Positions 25,825 to 34,774 of a stretch of 54,427 bases of DNA are shown one piece after another. The position numbers and the translations under genes are program-made. This stretch comes from an uncultured Duganella sp. (GTDB taxonomy: Bacteria > Pseudomonadota > Gammaproteobacteria > Burkholderiales > Burkholderiaceae). The stretch lies in NCBI GenBank assembly GCA_946482335.1, contig CAMLRG010000007.1, forward strand, positions 1-54,427. Reading direction: 5' to 3'. How positions within the stretch are numbered: position 1 is the stretch's first letter; every line of letters begins with the position of its first letter. The notes beneath the pieces are model-generated. The model worked only from the letters and a program-made list of their open reading frames with translations. It searched no databases and was not told where the DNA came from.

Positions 25825-27046
25825 CCGGGCCAACGCGCGCCGCGTCCTCATCGTCGTCGAAAACCTGCCTTCGCCGTTCGACCGGCGCGTGTGGCAGGAA
25901 GCGACGACCCTGCAGGGCGCCGGATACCAGGTGGCGATCATCTGCCCGACCGGCAAGGGTTACGAGGCGCGCTACGAGGAGCTGGACGGCATCCATATCT
26001 ACCGCTACCGGCTGCCGATGGAAGCGGAAGGGGCACTGGGCTATGCGCTGGAGTACTCGGCGGCGCTGTTCCACAGCTTCCGCCTGGCGTGGAAGGTGCT
26101 GTTCCGCCATGGCTTCGACGTGATCCATGCCTGCAATCCGCCCGACCTGCTGTTCCTGGTCGGCGGCTTTTTCAAGTTCGCGCTGGGCAAGCGCTTCCTG
26201 TTCGACCACCACGACATCAACCCCGAACTGTATGAGGCCAAGTTCGGGCGGCGCGATTTCTTCTACAAGCTGATGGTGTGGCTGGAGCGCCTGACCTTCC
26301 GCACCGCCGACGTGTCGATTGCCACCAACGATTCCTACAAGCGCATTGCCGTCGGCCGCGGCGGCATGGATCCGGACCGGGTCTATGTGGTGCGCAGCGG
26401 CCCCAAGCTGGACCGCTTGCGCGTGCTGCCGCCGGTGGAAGCCTTGAAGCAGGGCCGGCGCTTCCTGGTGGGCTACGTCGGCGTCATGGGGGCGCAGGAA
26501 GGCATCGACCTGCTGCTGCAAAGCGTGCGCTTCGTGGTGCACGAGATGGGGCGGCAGGACGTGCATTTCGGCCTGGTGGGCGGCGGCACGTCGCTGGAAC
26601 AGATGAAGCAATTGGCGCGCGAACTGGGCGTCTCGGAGTATGTGACTTTCACTGGCCGGGTTCCCGACCAACAGTTGCTGGAAATGCTGAATACCGCCGA
26701 TGTCTGCGTCAATCCGGACGTGGCGAACGAAATGAACGACAAATCCACCATGAATAAGATCATGGAGTATATGGCTTTGGGCAAACCTATAGTACAGTTC
26801 GACCTCACGGAAGGAAAGGTGTCGGCCCAGGAGGCGTCGCTGTACGCGGCGAAGAACGACCCGGTCGACATGGCCCTGAAGATGATTGAACTGCTTGACG
26901 ATCCGGAACGCCGCGCCCGCATGGGTGCCTATGGGCGCAACCGGGTGGTCAATGAACTGGAGTGGGAATATGAGGCGCCCAAGCTGCTGGCAGCGTATGA
27001 GCGCCTGTATTCCGCGCCCGCGCTGATAGCAAAGGAAGCTGAATGA
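25808..27046 (+). CDS. GT4 family glycosyltransferase 5
   Basis: A 412-aa GT-B enzyme. The N-terminal domain has [20 protein letters not shown] and [12 protein letters not shown], then [16 protein letters not shown], a pattern common in WbuB-like glycosyltransferases. The donor domain has [53 protein letters not shown] and a C-terminal [19 protein letters not shown]. The ATG start at 25808 overlaps the algD-like gene by 17 nt; the longer frame from 25706 runs inside that gene. It ends in an ATGA overlap with galE. It may use the GDP-uronate made by its upstream neighbour, but this is inference from position. Confidence 0.88.
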   Translation: MASAGNRANARRVLIVVENLPSPFDRRVWQEATTLQGAGYQVAIICPTGKGYEARYEELDGIHIYRYRLPMEAEGALGYALEYSAALFHSFRLAWKVLFRHGFDVIHACNPPDLLFLVGGFFKFALGKRFLFDHHDINPELYEAKFGRRDFFYKLMVWLERLTFRTADVSIATNDSYKRIAVGRGGMDPDRVYVVRSGPKLDRLRVLPPVEALKQGRRFLVGYVGVMGAQEGIDLLLQSVRFVVHEMGRQDVHFGLVGGGTSLEQMKQLARELGVSEYVTFTGRVPDQQLLEMLNTADVCVNPDVANEMNDKSTMNKIMEYMALGKPIVQFDLTEGKVSAQEASLYAAKNDPVDMALKMIELLDDPERRARMGAYGRNRVVNELEWEYEAPKLLAAYERLYSAPALIAKEAE

Positions 27047-28050
27047 GGGTATTGGTTACTGGTGGATTGGGTTACATAGGTTCGCACACCGTCGTCGAAC
27101 TGATGGCGGCGGGGCACGAGGTGGTCGTCATCGATAATTTGAGCAATGCCGACATCTCGGTGCGGCGCCGCGTGCAGCAGATCGCCGGGCGCGAGTTCGC
27201 ATTCCAGCAGGCCGATATCCGCAACCGCGCCGCCCTGCAAGCGCTGTTCGCCACCCACCGCTTCGACGCGGTGGTGCATTTCGCCGGCCTGAAAGCGGTC
27301 GGCGAATCGGTGGCGCAGCCGCTGCGCTATTACGACAACAACGTGGGCGGCAGCGTGGTGCTGTTCGAATGCATGGCCGAAGCGGGGGTCAAGACCCTGG
27401 TGTTCAGTTCCTCGGCCACCGTGTACGGCGACCCGGCGCGGGTGCCGATCACCGAAGACTTCCCGCTGGCGGCCACCAATCCCTACGGCCACAGCAAGCT
27501 GATGATCGAAGACATCCTGCGCGACACCGCCAAGGCCGACAGCGGCTGGCGCGTCGCGCTGCTGCGTTACTTCAACCCGGTGGGCGCCCATGAAAGCGGC
27601 TTGATCGGGGAGGAGCCGAGCGGCATCCCGAACAACCTGCTGCCGTACGTGGCGCAGGTGGCGGTGGGCCGGCGCGAATACCTGAGCGTGTTCGGCGGCG
27701 ACTACCCGACCCCGGACGGCACCGGTGTGCGCGATTACATCCACGTGGTGGACCTGGCCCAGGGCCATGTGAAAACACTGGACAAGCTGGCGACATCGGC
27801 CGGCCTGTTTACCTACAATCTCGGTACGGGCCGCGGCAACAGCGTGCTGGAAATGGTGCGCGCCTTCGAAGCCGCCAGCGGCAAGCCGGTCCCCTACCGC
27901 ATCGTGGCGCGGCGGCCAGGCGATATCGCGGCCTGCTACGCCGATCCCAGCCTGGCCGAGCGTGAACTGGGCTGGAAAGCGCGCTATGATGTGGCAAAGA
28001 TGTGCGCAGACGCCTGGCGCTGGCAAAGCTCAGGCCACAGTGCTGGCTAA
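27043..28050 (+). CDS. galE: UDP-glucose 4-epimerase GalE
   Basis: A 335-aa short-chain dehydrogenase-type epimerase. The NAD motif is [12 protein letters not shown] at residues 4-15, followed by VVIDNLSNA, a catalytic Ser/Thr stretch [12 protein letters not shown] and the YxxxK motif in [12 protein letters not shown]. The C-terminal part has [12 protein letters not shown] and [14 protein letters not shown]. It interconverts UDP-glucose and UDP-galactose in the cytoplasm, providing galactose for the repeat unit. It is linked to the upstream glycosyltransferase by ATGA and lies 15 nt before the nucleotidyltransferase gene. Confidence 0.95.
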   Translation: MRVLVTGGLGYIGSHTVVELMAAGHEVVVIDNLSNADISVRRRVQQIAGREFAFQQADIRNRAALQALFATHRFDAVVHFAGLKAVGESVAQPLRYYDNNVGGSVVLFECMAEAGVKTLVFSSSATVYGDPARVPITEDFPLAATNPYGHSKLMIEDILRDTAKADSGWRVALLRYFNPVGAHESGLIGEEPSGIPNNLLPYVAQVAVGRREYLSVFGGDYPTPDGTGVRDYIHVVDLAQGHVKTLDKLATSAGLFTYNLGTGRGNSVLEMVRAFEAASGKPVPYRIVARRPGDIAACYADPSLAERELGWKARYDVAKMCADAWRWQSSGHSAG

Positions 28051-28065
28051 GAAAGGATATTTCCC

Positions 28066-29214
28066 ATGAAAGCGATGATTCTGGCGGCCGGCAAAGGCAC
28101 GCGTGTACGGCCTTTAACCTATGAACTGCCCAAGCCGATGATCCCCATCCTCGGCAAGCCTGTCATGGCTTACCTGGTCGAGCATTTGCAGCGGCACGGG
28201 GTGAGCGAGATCATGGTCAACGTCAGCTACCTGCACGACAAGATCGAGGAATATTTCGGCGAAGGCCACCAGTTCGGCGTGCAGATTGGCTATTCCTTCG
28301 AGGGCTATACCAACGACCAGGGCGAGGTGGTGCCGGAACCGCTTGGTTCGGCGGGCGGCATCAAGAAGATCCAGGAATTCGGCGGCTTCTTCGACGAGAC
28401 CGTGGTGGTGCTGTGTGGCGACGCGCTGATCGACCTCGATTTGAAATCGGCGCTGTACGAACACCGCCGCAAGGGCGCCATGGCGACCGTCATCACGCGC
28501 GAAGTGCCGTGGGATAAGGTCAGCAGCTATGGCGTGGTGGTGAGCGACGCCGATGGCCGGGTGCGCGAATTCCAGGAAAAGCCGGCGCGCGACGTGGCCA
28601 AATCCAATTGCGCCAGTACCGGCATTTACCTGTTCGAACCGGAGGTGATCGACCTGATCCCGTCCGGCCAGGTGTTCGACATCGGTTCCGAGCTGTTCCC
28701 GCTGCTGGCCCAGCGCGGCTTGCCGTTCTACTGCCAGAGCCGCAAGTTCAACTGGATCGATATCGGCAGCGTCAAGGATTATTGGGAAGTGCTGCAAGGC
28801 GTGCTGACCGGCGGCGTGGCGAACATGACCGTGCCCGGGGTGCAGGTGGAGGAGGGGGTCTGGGTCGGCCTGAATACCAGCATCGACTGGAACGGCACGC
28901 GCATCGTGGGACCGGTGTATATCGGCTCCGGCTGCCTGATCGAGTCCGGTGCCACCATCATCGGCCCGACCTGGATCGGCCATGGCAGCCATATCTGCAG
29001 CGGTGCGCGGGTAGTGCGCAGCGTGCTGTTCGAATATACTCGAGTGTTACCAGACGTTACGCTCGACGAATTGATCGTGTTTAAAGATTATAGTGTCGAC
29101 CGTGCCGGCGAGATGCGCCATGTGTCGCAGGCCGATTGCGGCGGCTGGACCAACGCGCGCGACCGCCGCGGCAGCCGCCGTCCCACGGAAAATGTTGCAA
29201 ATTTAACAACCTAA
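28066..29214 (+). CDS. Sugar-1-phosphate nucleotidyltransferase with hexapeptide repeats (GMPP-like)
   Basis: A 382-aa protein with an N-terminal nucleotidyltransferase domain (AMILAAGKGTRVRPLT, then LPKPMIPILGKP, LCGDALIDLD and FQEKP) and a C-terminal left-handed beta-helix of hexapeptide repeats (about 265-350: VWVGLNTSID, VYIGSGCLIESG, TWIGHGSHICSG). This layout is shared by GDP-mannose pyrophosphorylases and some glucose-1-phosphate nucleotidyltransferases. Together with a ManC-like gene 11 nt downstream it may supply a second activated sugar, or GDP-mannose redundantly. The last 40 codons are unusually AT-rich and the tail (NARDRRGSRRPTENV) looks disordered. The substrate cannot be settled from sequence. 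Confidence 0.85.
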   Translation: MKAMILAAGKGTRVRPLTYELPKPMIPILGKPVMAYLVEHLQRHGVSEIMVNVSYLHDKIEEYFGEGHQFGVQIGYSFEGYTNDQGEVVPEPLGSAGGIKKIQEFGGFFDETVVVLCGDALIDLDLKSALYEHRRKGAMATVITREVPWDKVSSYGVVVSDADGRVREFQEKPARDVAKSNCASTGIYLFEPEVIDLIPSGQVFDIGSELFPLLAQRGLPFYCQSRKFNWIDIGSVKDYWEVLQGVLTGGVANMTVPGVQVEEGVWVGLNTSIDWNGTRIVGPVYIGSGCLIESGATIIGPTWIGHGSHICSGARVVRSVLFEYTRVLPDVTLDELIVFKDYSVDRAGEMRHVSQADCGGWTNARDRRGSRRPTENVANLTT

Positions 29215-29225
29215 CAGAATAAGAT

Positions 29226-30641
29226 ATGAAGATCTATCCCGTCATCCTGTCCGGCGGCGCCGGCACCCGCCTGTGGCCTTTGTCGCGCGCGGCCTTGCCG
29301 AAGCAATTGCTGCCCCTGGTCACGGACAAGACGATGCTGCAGGATACCGCCCTGCGTTTGGCCGGCCGTGCCGGCATGATGGCGCCGCTGGTGGTGTGCG
29401 GCAACGAGCACCGTTTCCTGGTGGCCGAACAGATGCGCGAGATTGGCGTCAACCCGCTCGGCATCCTGCTCGAACCGGTGGGCCGCAATACCGCGCCGGC
29501 GGTGGCCGCCGCCGCCCATTTCCTGAAAACGGTCGACCCGCAGGCTGTGATGCTGGTGCTGCCGGCCGACCACGTGATCAAGGATGTCGACGCCTTCTAC
29601 GCCGCGATCCAGCGTGCCGCGACCCAGGTCGAAGGCGGCGCCCTGGCCACCTTCGGCATCGTGCCGACCGCGCCGGAAACCGGCTACGGTTATATCCAGA
29701 GCGGCGAACCACTGGCGGCGGAAGGCTGCTTCAAGGTCGCCAAATTCGTCGAAAAGCCGGACCGCGATACCGCGCAAGGCTTCGTCGACGCCGGCAACTA
29801 CTTCTGGAACAGCGGCATGTTCCTGTTCCGCGCCGACGCCTACCTGAAGGAGCTGGCGCAATTCCAGCCGGAGATGGCCACTTCCAGCGAAGAGGCGGTG
29901 ACCAAGGGCTACCGCGACCTGGACTTTTGCCGTCTGGACGAGGCGGCCTTCACCGCTTGCCCGGCCGACTCCATCGACTACGCGGTGATGGAGCACACCC
30001 GCCACGCGGTGGTGGTGCCGGCTGCCATCGGCTGGAACGACGTCGGGTCCTGGTCGGCGCTGGCCGAAGTGCAGCAGGCCGACGGCAACGGCAATGTGAC
30101 GCGCGGCGACGTCTACACCGACAATGCCAGCAACTGCCTGGTGCGCGCCGAAGGCCGCATCGTGGCGGCGGTGGGGGTGCAGGATCTGGTGATCGTGGAA
30201 ACCGCCGACGCGGTGCTGGTGGCGCACAAGGACCAGGTGCAGCGCGTCAAGCAGGTGGTGGACCACCTGAAGGCCAACGGCCGCACCGAGCACGTGCACC
30301 ATACCAGGGTGTACCGTCCATGGGGCTGCTACGAGGGCATCGACATGGGCGAGCGCTTCCAGGTCAAGCGCATCACCGTCAACCCGGGCGGCAAGCTGTC
30401 GCTGCAGATGCACCACCACCGCGCCGAGCACTGGGTGGTGGTGTCGGGCACGGCGCGCGTGACGTGCGGCGACAAGGTCATGCTGCTGACCGAGAACGAA
30501 TCGACCTATATCCCGATCGGCATGAGCCATCGCCTGGAAAACCCGGGCAAGCTGCCGCTGCACCTGATCGAAGTCCAGTCGGGCAGCTACCTCGGCGAGG
30601 ACGATATCGTCCGCTTCGAGGATGTTTACCAGCGCGCATAA
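29226..30641 (+). CDS. manC: Mannose-1-phosphate guanylyltransferase/mannose-6-phosphate isomerase (ManC/AlgA-like)
   Basis: A 471-aa bifunctional enzyme. The N-terminal guanylyltransferase domain has PVILSGGAGTRLWPLSR and LPKQLLPL, LEPVGRNTAPA and VLPADHVIKD, then FVEKPD. The C-terminal type II isomerase is a cupin with RPWGCYEGIDMGERFQVKRI, LSLQMHHHRAEHWVVVSG, YIPIGMSHRLENPG and LPLHLIEVQSG. It converts fructose-6-P to mannose-6-P and mannose-1-P to GDP-mannose, the substrate of the AlgD-like enzyme. No phosphomannomutase is encoded in this window. It overlaps the next gene by 20 nt, so the two are probably translated together. Confidence 0.94.
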   Translation: MKIYPVILSGGAGTRLWPLSRAALPKQLLPLVTDKTMLQDTALRLAGRAGMMAPLVVCGNEHRFLVAEQMREIGVNPLGILLEPVGRNTAPAVAAAAHFLKTVDPQAVMLVLPADHVIKDVDAFYAAIQRAATQVEGGALATFGIVPTAPETGYGYIQSGEPLAAEGCFKVAKFVEKPDRDTAQGFVDAGNYFWNSGMFLFRADAYLKELAQFQPEMATSSEEAVTKGYRDLDFCRLDEAAFTACPADSIDYAVMEHTRHAVVVPAAIGWNDVGSWSALAEVQQADGNGNVTRGDVYTDNASNCLVRAEGRIVAAVGVQDLVIVETADAVLVAHKDQVQRVKQVVDHLKANGRTEHVHHTRVYRPWGCYEGIDMGERFQVKRITVNPGGKLSLQMHHHRAEHWVVVSGTARVTCGDKVMLLTENESTYIPIGMSHRLENPGKLPLHLIEVQSGSYLGEDDIVRFEDVYQRA

Positions 30642-31683
30642 GCGCTGCTGCCTCATTGCGCTCCTGCTGCTGGCAGCGGGAGCGCCCGGCGCCGCCCGGG
30701 CCGCCCCCGCGGCAACCGTCCAGCCCGCCGCGCCGCTCGATCCCGACCAGCTTGCGCTGGCCGTCAATGACGCCGACCCCGCCAGCGTTGCGCTGGGGGC
30801 GTATTACGCGCAATTGCGCGGCATCCCGCCAGCGCGCATCGTCCATGTCAACCTCCCCGGCAAGCCGGCGCGCCTCGACGCTGCCGCCTTCGCGCGCTTG
30901 AAGGCTGAAATCGACGGCCAGCTCGGCCCCGAGGTGCGTGCCGTGCTGTTCGCCTGGACGGTGCCGTATGCCGTCGAATGCAACAGCCTGACCGCCGCCT
31001 ATACGCTCGGCTTCGATGCCGCGCAGTGCGAACGCAGTTGCGCGCCGGGCCGCAAGAACCCTTACTTCAACGCGGCGGCGCTGCCGCCAGCCATGCGGCT
31101 GTCGATGCTGCTGCCGGCCGAGCCGCCAGAGGTGGGGCGTGCGGTGGCCGAACGGGGCAAGGCGGCCGGCTTCAGCGTGCCGCAGGCAGGCGCCTACTTC
31201 CTGCAAACCAGCGAAGCCACGCGCAACAGCCGCGCGCGTTTTTTTCCGCCCAGCGGCGCGATCCCGGCACGCAAGCTGACTGTCCATACGCTGCGGCAGG
31301 ACGTGCTGGAGGGGGCGCACGACATCATGTTCTACCAGACCGGCGCGGCGCGGGTGGCCAAGCTGGACACCTTGCGCTTCCTGCCCGGCGCGCTGGCGGA
31401 CCATTTGACCTCCTATGGCGGCGACTTGCTGGGCAACGGCCAGATGAGCAGCCTGCGCTGGCTGGAGGCGGGCGCCACGGCCAGTTACGGTACGGTCAGT
31501 GAACCATGCAATCATTGGCAGAAATTTCCCCATCCGAAAATCCTGTTGCAGCATTACCTCAGTGGCGCCAGCGCCGTCGAAGCCTATTGGCGCAGCGTGG
31601 CGTGGCCGGCGCAAGGCTTGTTCATTGGCGATCCGCTGGCGCGGCCTTATCCGCGGCAAGCCGCGTTAGTCCGTTCGGACTAA
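30622..31683 (+). CDS. TIGR03790-type secreted protein of unknown function
   Basis: A 353-aa protein with a signal peptide (CLIALLLLAAGAPGAARA, cut near residue 27). The mature part opens LDPDQLALAVNDADPASVAL, then AYYAQLRGIPPARIVHVNLPG, which is characteristic of the TIGR03790 family. Later it has VLFAWTVPYAVECNSLTAAY, a Cys pair in FDAAQCERSCAPG, and SYGTVSEPCNHWQKFPHP near the C-terminus. Family members occur mostly in organisms with exosortase systems and have no known activity. It overlaps manC by 20 nt and ends the EPS run, so it may have a role in the same pathway. No anchor or PEP-CTERM tail is visible. Confidence 0.82.
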   Translation: MFTSAHKRCCLIALLLLAAGAPGAARAAPAATVQPAAPLDPDQLALAVNDADPASVALGAYYAQLRGIPPARIVHVNLPGKPARLDAAAFARLKAEIDGQLGPEVRAVLFAWTVPYAVECNSLTAAYTLGFDAAQCERSCAPGRKNPYFNAAALPPAMRLSMLLPAEPPEVGRAVAERGKAAGFSVPQAGAYFLQTSEATRNSRARFFPPSGAIPARKLTVHTLRQDVLEGAHDIMFYQTGAARVAKLDTLRFLPGALADHLTSYGGDLLGNGQMSSLRWLEAGATASYGTVSEPCNHWQKFPHPKILLQHYLSGASAVEAYWRSVAWPAQGLFIGDPLARPYPRQAALVRSD

Positions 31684-31775
31684 TGGCCTGTCACCAAATG
31701 GTCATATCGGACAGTTAATATACAAAGAACAACAAAAAGTTCCTTTGTGTAAATATTTCTGGGGAAAACATTCAC
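31684..31775 (+). promoter_or_regulatory. Promoter region of the nuclease gene with an imperfect palindrome
   Basis: A 92-nt AT-rich gap. It contains an interrupted inverted repeat, TACAAAGAAC at 31721-31730 and GTTCCTTTGTGTA at 31739-31751, around an A-rich centre. Possible -10 sequences (TTAATA near 31715, TAAATA near 31750) are present, but no clear -35 or -24/-12 pair. A GGGG Shine-Dalgarno precedes ATG 31776. The repeat could be an operator; this is inference. Confidence 0.35.
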
Positions 31776-34766
31776 ATGACTACACGATTCGCCCTGCGCG
31801 CCACGGCGCTTGCGGCATCCCTGTTGGCCAGCCTGTGCGCCAGCGCGTCCGATTCAGGCCTCGTCATCAGCCAGGCCTATGGCGGTGGCGGCAATAGCGG
31901 CGCCGTCTACAAGAACGACTTCGTCGAGTTGTTCAACGCCAGCGCCAATCCGATCGCGCTGGGCGGCAAGAGCATCCAGTACGGCAATGCGACCAGCACC
32001 ACCAACAACTGGGGCGTCACTGCGCTGCCGGCGGTTTCGATCCCGGCCGGCGGCTATTACCTGATCAAGATGGCGGGCGGCAGCAACGGCGTCGATTTGC
32101 CGAAGGAAGACCATATTTCCAGCCTGAACATGGGGGGCGGCGCGGGCAAGGTGGCTGTGGTCAATGGCACCGCACCCCTGAATGGCGCGGCCACCGGCAA
32201 CACGTCCATCATCGACGTGCTGGGCTGGGGCGGTGCCAGCACCGTCGCCTTTGAAGGGGCGCCCGCCGGCGCCACCACCAACAGCACCGCGCTGTTGCGC
32301 GCCGCGAACGGCTGCACCGACAGCAACAACAATGCCAGCGATTTCAGCATCCTGACCCCGGCGCCGCGCAACGCGCTGAGCGCCCCGAATATGTGCGGCG
32401 GCGTGCCGGCCGCGCCGATCGTGCCGGTCTGCCCGGCCAGCACCACGCTCACGTTCGGCGCCGGCGGCCTGGTTCCGTTGTCGGCCTCCGATGCGGACGG
32501 CATCGTCAACGGCGCCGCGATCACGTCCGCGCCGGTCGCGGGCCTGAGCCTGGGCGCGTTCAGCGCAGCAGGGGCCGTCGGCGGCAGCGCCAGCGTGTCG
32601 CTGCAGGCGGCGCCCGGCCTGGCGGCGGGCACGTATGCGGTCGCCGTCAAATTCAGCAACAACCAAGGGCAGGAAGCCAGCTGCACCGTCAACCTGAGCG
32701 TGGAACTGGCCGCCGGCACCGTGCTGCCGGTGTACCAGGTGCAGGGCGCCGGCGCCACCAGTCCGTATGCCAACGCCAAACTGAGCACCGAAGGCGTGGT
32801 CACGGCCAAGGTGGGCAGCGGCTTCTTCATCCAGGATGTGCACGGCGACGGCGACCCAGCCACGTCGGACGGCATGTTCGTCTATATGGGCAGCACTCCC
32901 GTGAGTGCGGCGGTGGGCGACCTGGTCCGCGTGGCCGGCACCGTGACCGAGTACAAGCCTGGCGGCGCAACGCGCAGCTATACCGAACTGACCAGCGTGA
33001 GCTCGGTCACGGTGCAAAGCAGCGGCCATACCGTGACCCCGGCCAATATCGGCCTGGTTGGCACCAACCTGGCCGAGGTGGAAGGGATGCTGGTGCGCTT
33101 TGCCGCGCCGCTGACCGTCAATGCCAACGATTCACTGGGCAGCCGTGGCGAACTGACGCTGGCCGAAGGCCGCCGTGAAATCCCGACCAACCGCTACCCG
33201 GCGCGCAGCGCCGAAGCGATTGCCCTGGCAGCGCAGAACGCGGCCAATATGCTCACCCTGGATGACGGCCTGTTCGTCACGCCTGCCACGGTACCGTACA
33301 TCGGCGACGGCGGCACGGTGCGCGTGGGCGACACCGTGAGCGGCCTGACCGGCGTGATCGATTTCGGCGCCCTGGGCAGCGGCGGCGCCGGCTTCAAGCT
33401 GCAGCCGACCGAGGCACCGGTGTTCGCCCGCAATAATGCGCGCACCGCCGCGCCGGAAATCGTTGCCGGCAATGTGACGGTGGCCAGCGCCAATGTGCTG
33501 AACTTCTTCACCACCTTCGCCGACGGCAAGGACGTCAACGGCAACACGACCCTGGGGTGCACGGCCGGCGGCCAGGTCAAGCTGAGCAACTGCCGCGGCG
33601 CCTCCAACCTGCAGGAATTCGAGCGCCAGCGCGACAAGATCGTCGCCGAGCTGAAGGCGATGGACGCCGACGCGGTCGGCCTGATGGAAATCCAGAACAA
33701 TGGCGACGATGCCGTCGCCTACCTGGTCAGCTCGCTCAATGCCGCCTACGGCAAGGCCGAGTACGCCGTGGTGCCGCAGCCGGCCGCCACCGGCACCGAC
33801 GCCATCCGCGTGGCGATGATCTACAAGCCGGCCAAGCTGGCGCTGGCGGGCACGGCGCTGGCCGATGCCGACGCGGTCAACGACCGTCCACCGATGGCGC
33901 AGACCTTCAAGGCCGGCAATGGCGGCAAGTTCAGCCTGATCGTCAACCACTTGAAGTCGAAGCGTTGCAGCGGTGCCAGCGGCGCCAATGCCGACCAGGG
34001 CGACGGCCAGAGCTGCTATAACGGCGACCGCATGGCGCAGGCGCAGCGCCTGGTGGCGAGCTTTGTGCCGCAAGTGAAGGCGGCGGCCGGCGATGACGAT
34101 GTGCTGATGATCGGCGACTTCAATTCCTATGGCATGGAAGACCCGATCCTGTATCTCGCCGCCAACGGCTTCGAGAACCAGCTGGAGCGCTTCGTGCGTC
34201 CGCACGGCATGCCGCACTCGTATGTGTTCGGCGGCGAAAGCGGCTACCTCGACCACGCACTGGCCAGCACCGCAATGCGGGTGCAAGTGGCCGGCGCCAT
34301 CGAGTGGAACGTCAATGCCGACGAGCCGGAAGTGCTGGACTACAACCTGGAAGGCAAGAATGCGTCGGCGCTGGCGCTGTACAATGCGCTGCCGTACCGT
34401 GCTTCCGACCACGATCCGGTGGTGATCAGCCTGAACCTGGAGGCGAGCTTCTTCGACGTCACGTCCAGCGTCAAGGTGCAGACCTCGGGCATCTTCCTCA
34501 ACCGCGCCACCAACAAGTTCACCGGGACGGTCTACCTGACCAACACCGGTGCCGCCCCGCTGGCCGGGCCGTTGCACTATCTGGTGAAGAACCTGCCTGC
34601 CGGCGTGACCCTGGCCAATGCCAGCGGCAGCAAGGATGGCGTGCCCTACGTCACCTTGCCGGCGGGCCTGGCCCCTGCCGCGCAGACCAGCTTCCAGCTG
34701 CAGTTCAATAACCCAGCGCGTGTCACCATCAGCTACACGCCGGCCGTCTTCAGCGGCACGTTCTAA
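31776..34766 (+). CDS. ExeM/NucH-like extracellular endonuclease
   Basis: A 996-aa exported protein. A signal peptide ends near residue 25 (LCASASD). The domains in order are: a lamin-tail domain (SGLVISQAYGGGGNSGAVYKNDFVELFN, shown in part), a cadherin/Ig-like region (about 215-310), an OB-fold-like segment (about 325-430), and a large endonuclease/exonuclease/phosphatase domain (about 560-890) with VASANVLNFFTTF, GLMEIQNNGDDA, LIVNHLKSKRC, MIGDFNSYGMED and SDHDPVVISL. These are the metal- and DNA-binding motifs of the DNase I-like fold. A beta-sandwich domain ends the chain. There is no transmembrane anchor, rhombosortase tail or PEP-CTERM. It probably degrades extracellular DNA and is a candidate for export by the type II-like system downstream. 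Confidence 0.88.
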   Translation: MTTRFALRATALAASLLASLCASASDSGLVISQAYGGGGNSGAVYKNDFVELFNASANPIALGGKSIQYGNATSTTNNWGVTALPAVSIPAGGYYLIKMAGGSNGVDLPKEDHISSLNMGGGAGKVAVVNGTAPLNGAATGNTSIIDVLGWGGASTVAFEGAPAGATTNSTALLRAANGCTDSNNNASDFSILTPAPRNALSAPNMCGGVPAAPIVPVCPASTTLTFGAGGLVPLSASDADGIVNGAAITSAPVAGLSLGAFSAAGAVGGSASVSLQAAPGLAAGTYAVAVKFSNNQGQEASCTVNLSVELAAGTVLPVYQVQGAGATSPYANAKLSTEGVVTAKVGSGFFIQDVHGDGDPATSDGMFVYMGSTPVSAAVGDLVRVAGTVTEYKPGGATRSYTELTSVSSVTVQSSGHTVTPANIGLVGTNLAEVEGMLVRFAAPLTVNANDSLGSRGELTLAEGRREIPTNRYPARSAEAIALAAQNAANMLTLDDGLFVTPATVPYIGDGGTVRVGDTVSGLTGVIDFGALGSGGAGFKLQPTEAPVFARNNARTAAPEIVAGNVTVASANVLNFFTTFADGKDVNGNTTLGCTAGGQVKLSNCRGASNLQEFERQRDKIVAELKAMDADAVGLMEIQNNGDDAVAYLVSSLNAAYGKAEYAVVPQPAATGTDAIRVAMIYKPAKLALAGTALADADAVNDRPPMAQTFKAGNGGKFSLIVNHLKSKRCSGASGANADQGDGQSCYNGDRMAQAQRLVASFVPQVKAAAGDDDVLMIGDFNSYGMEDPILYLAANGFENQLERFVRPHGMPHSYVFGGESGYLDHALASTAMRVQVAGAIEWNVNADEPEVLDYNLEGKNASALALYNALPYRASDHDPVVISLNLEASFFDVTSSVKVQTSGIFLNRATNKFTGTVYLTNTGAAPLAGPLHYLVKNLPAGVTLANASGSKDGVPYVTLPAGLAPAAQTSFQLQFNNPARVTISYTPAVFSGTF

Positions 34767-34774
34767 GGAAACGA

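Noticed and set aside
29034..29100. AT-rich end of the nucleotidyltransferase gene as an internal promoter for manC
   Set aside because: No -35/-10 pair with acceptable spacing was found; the stretch is coding.
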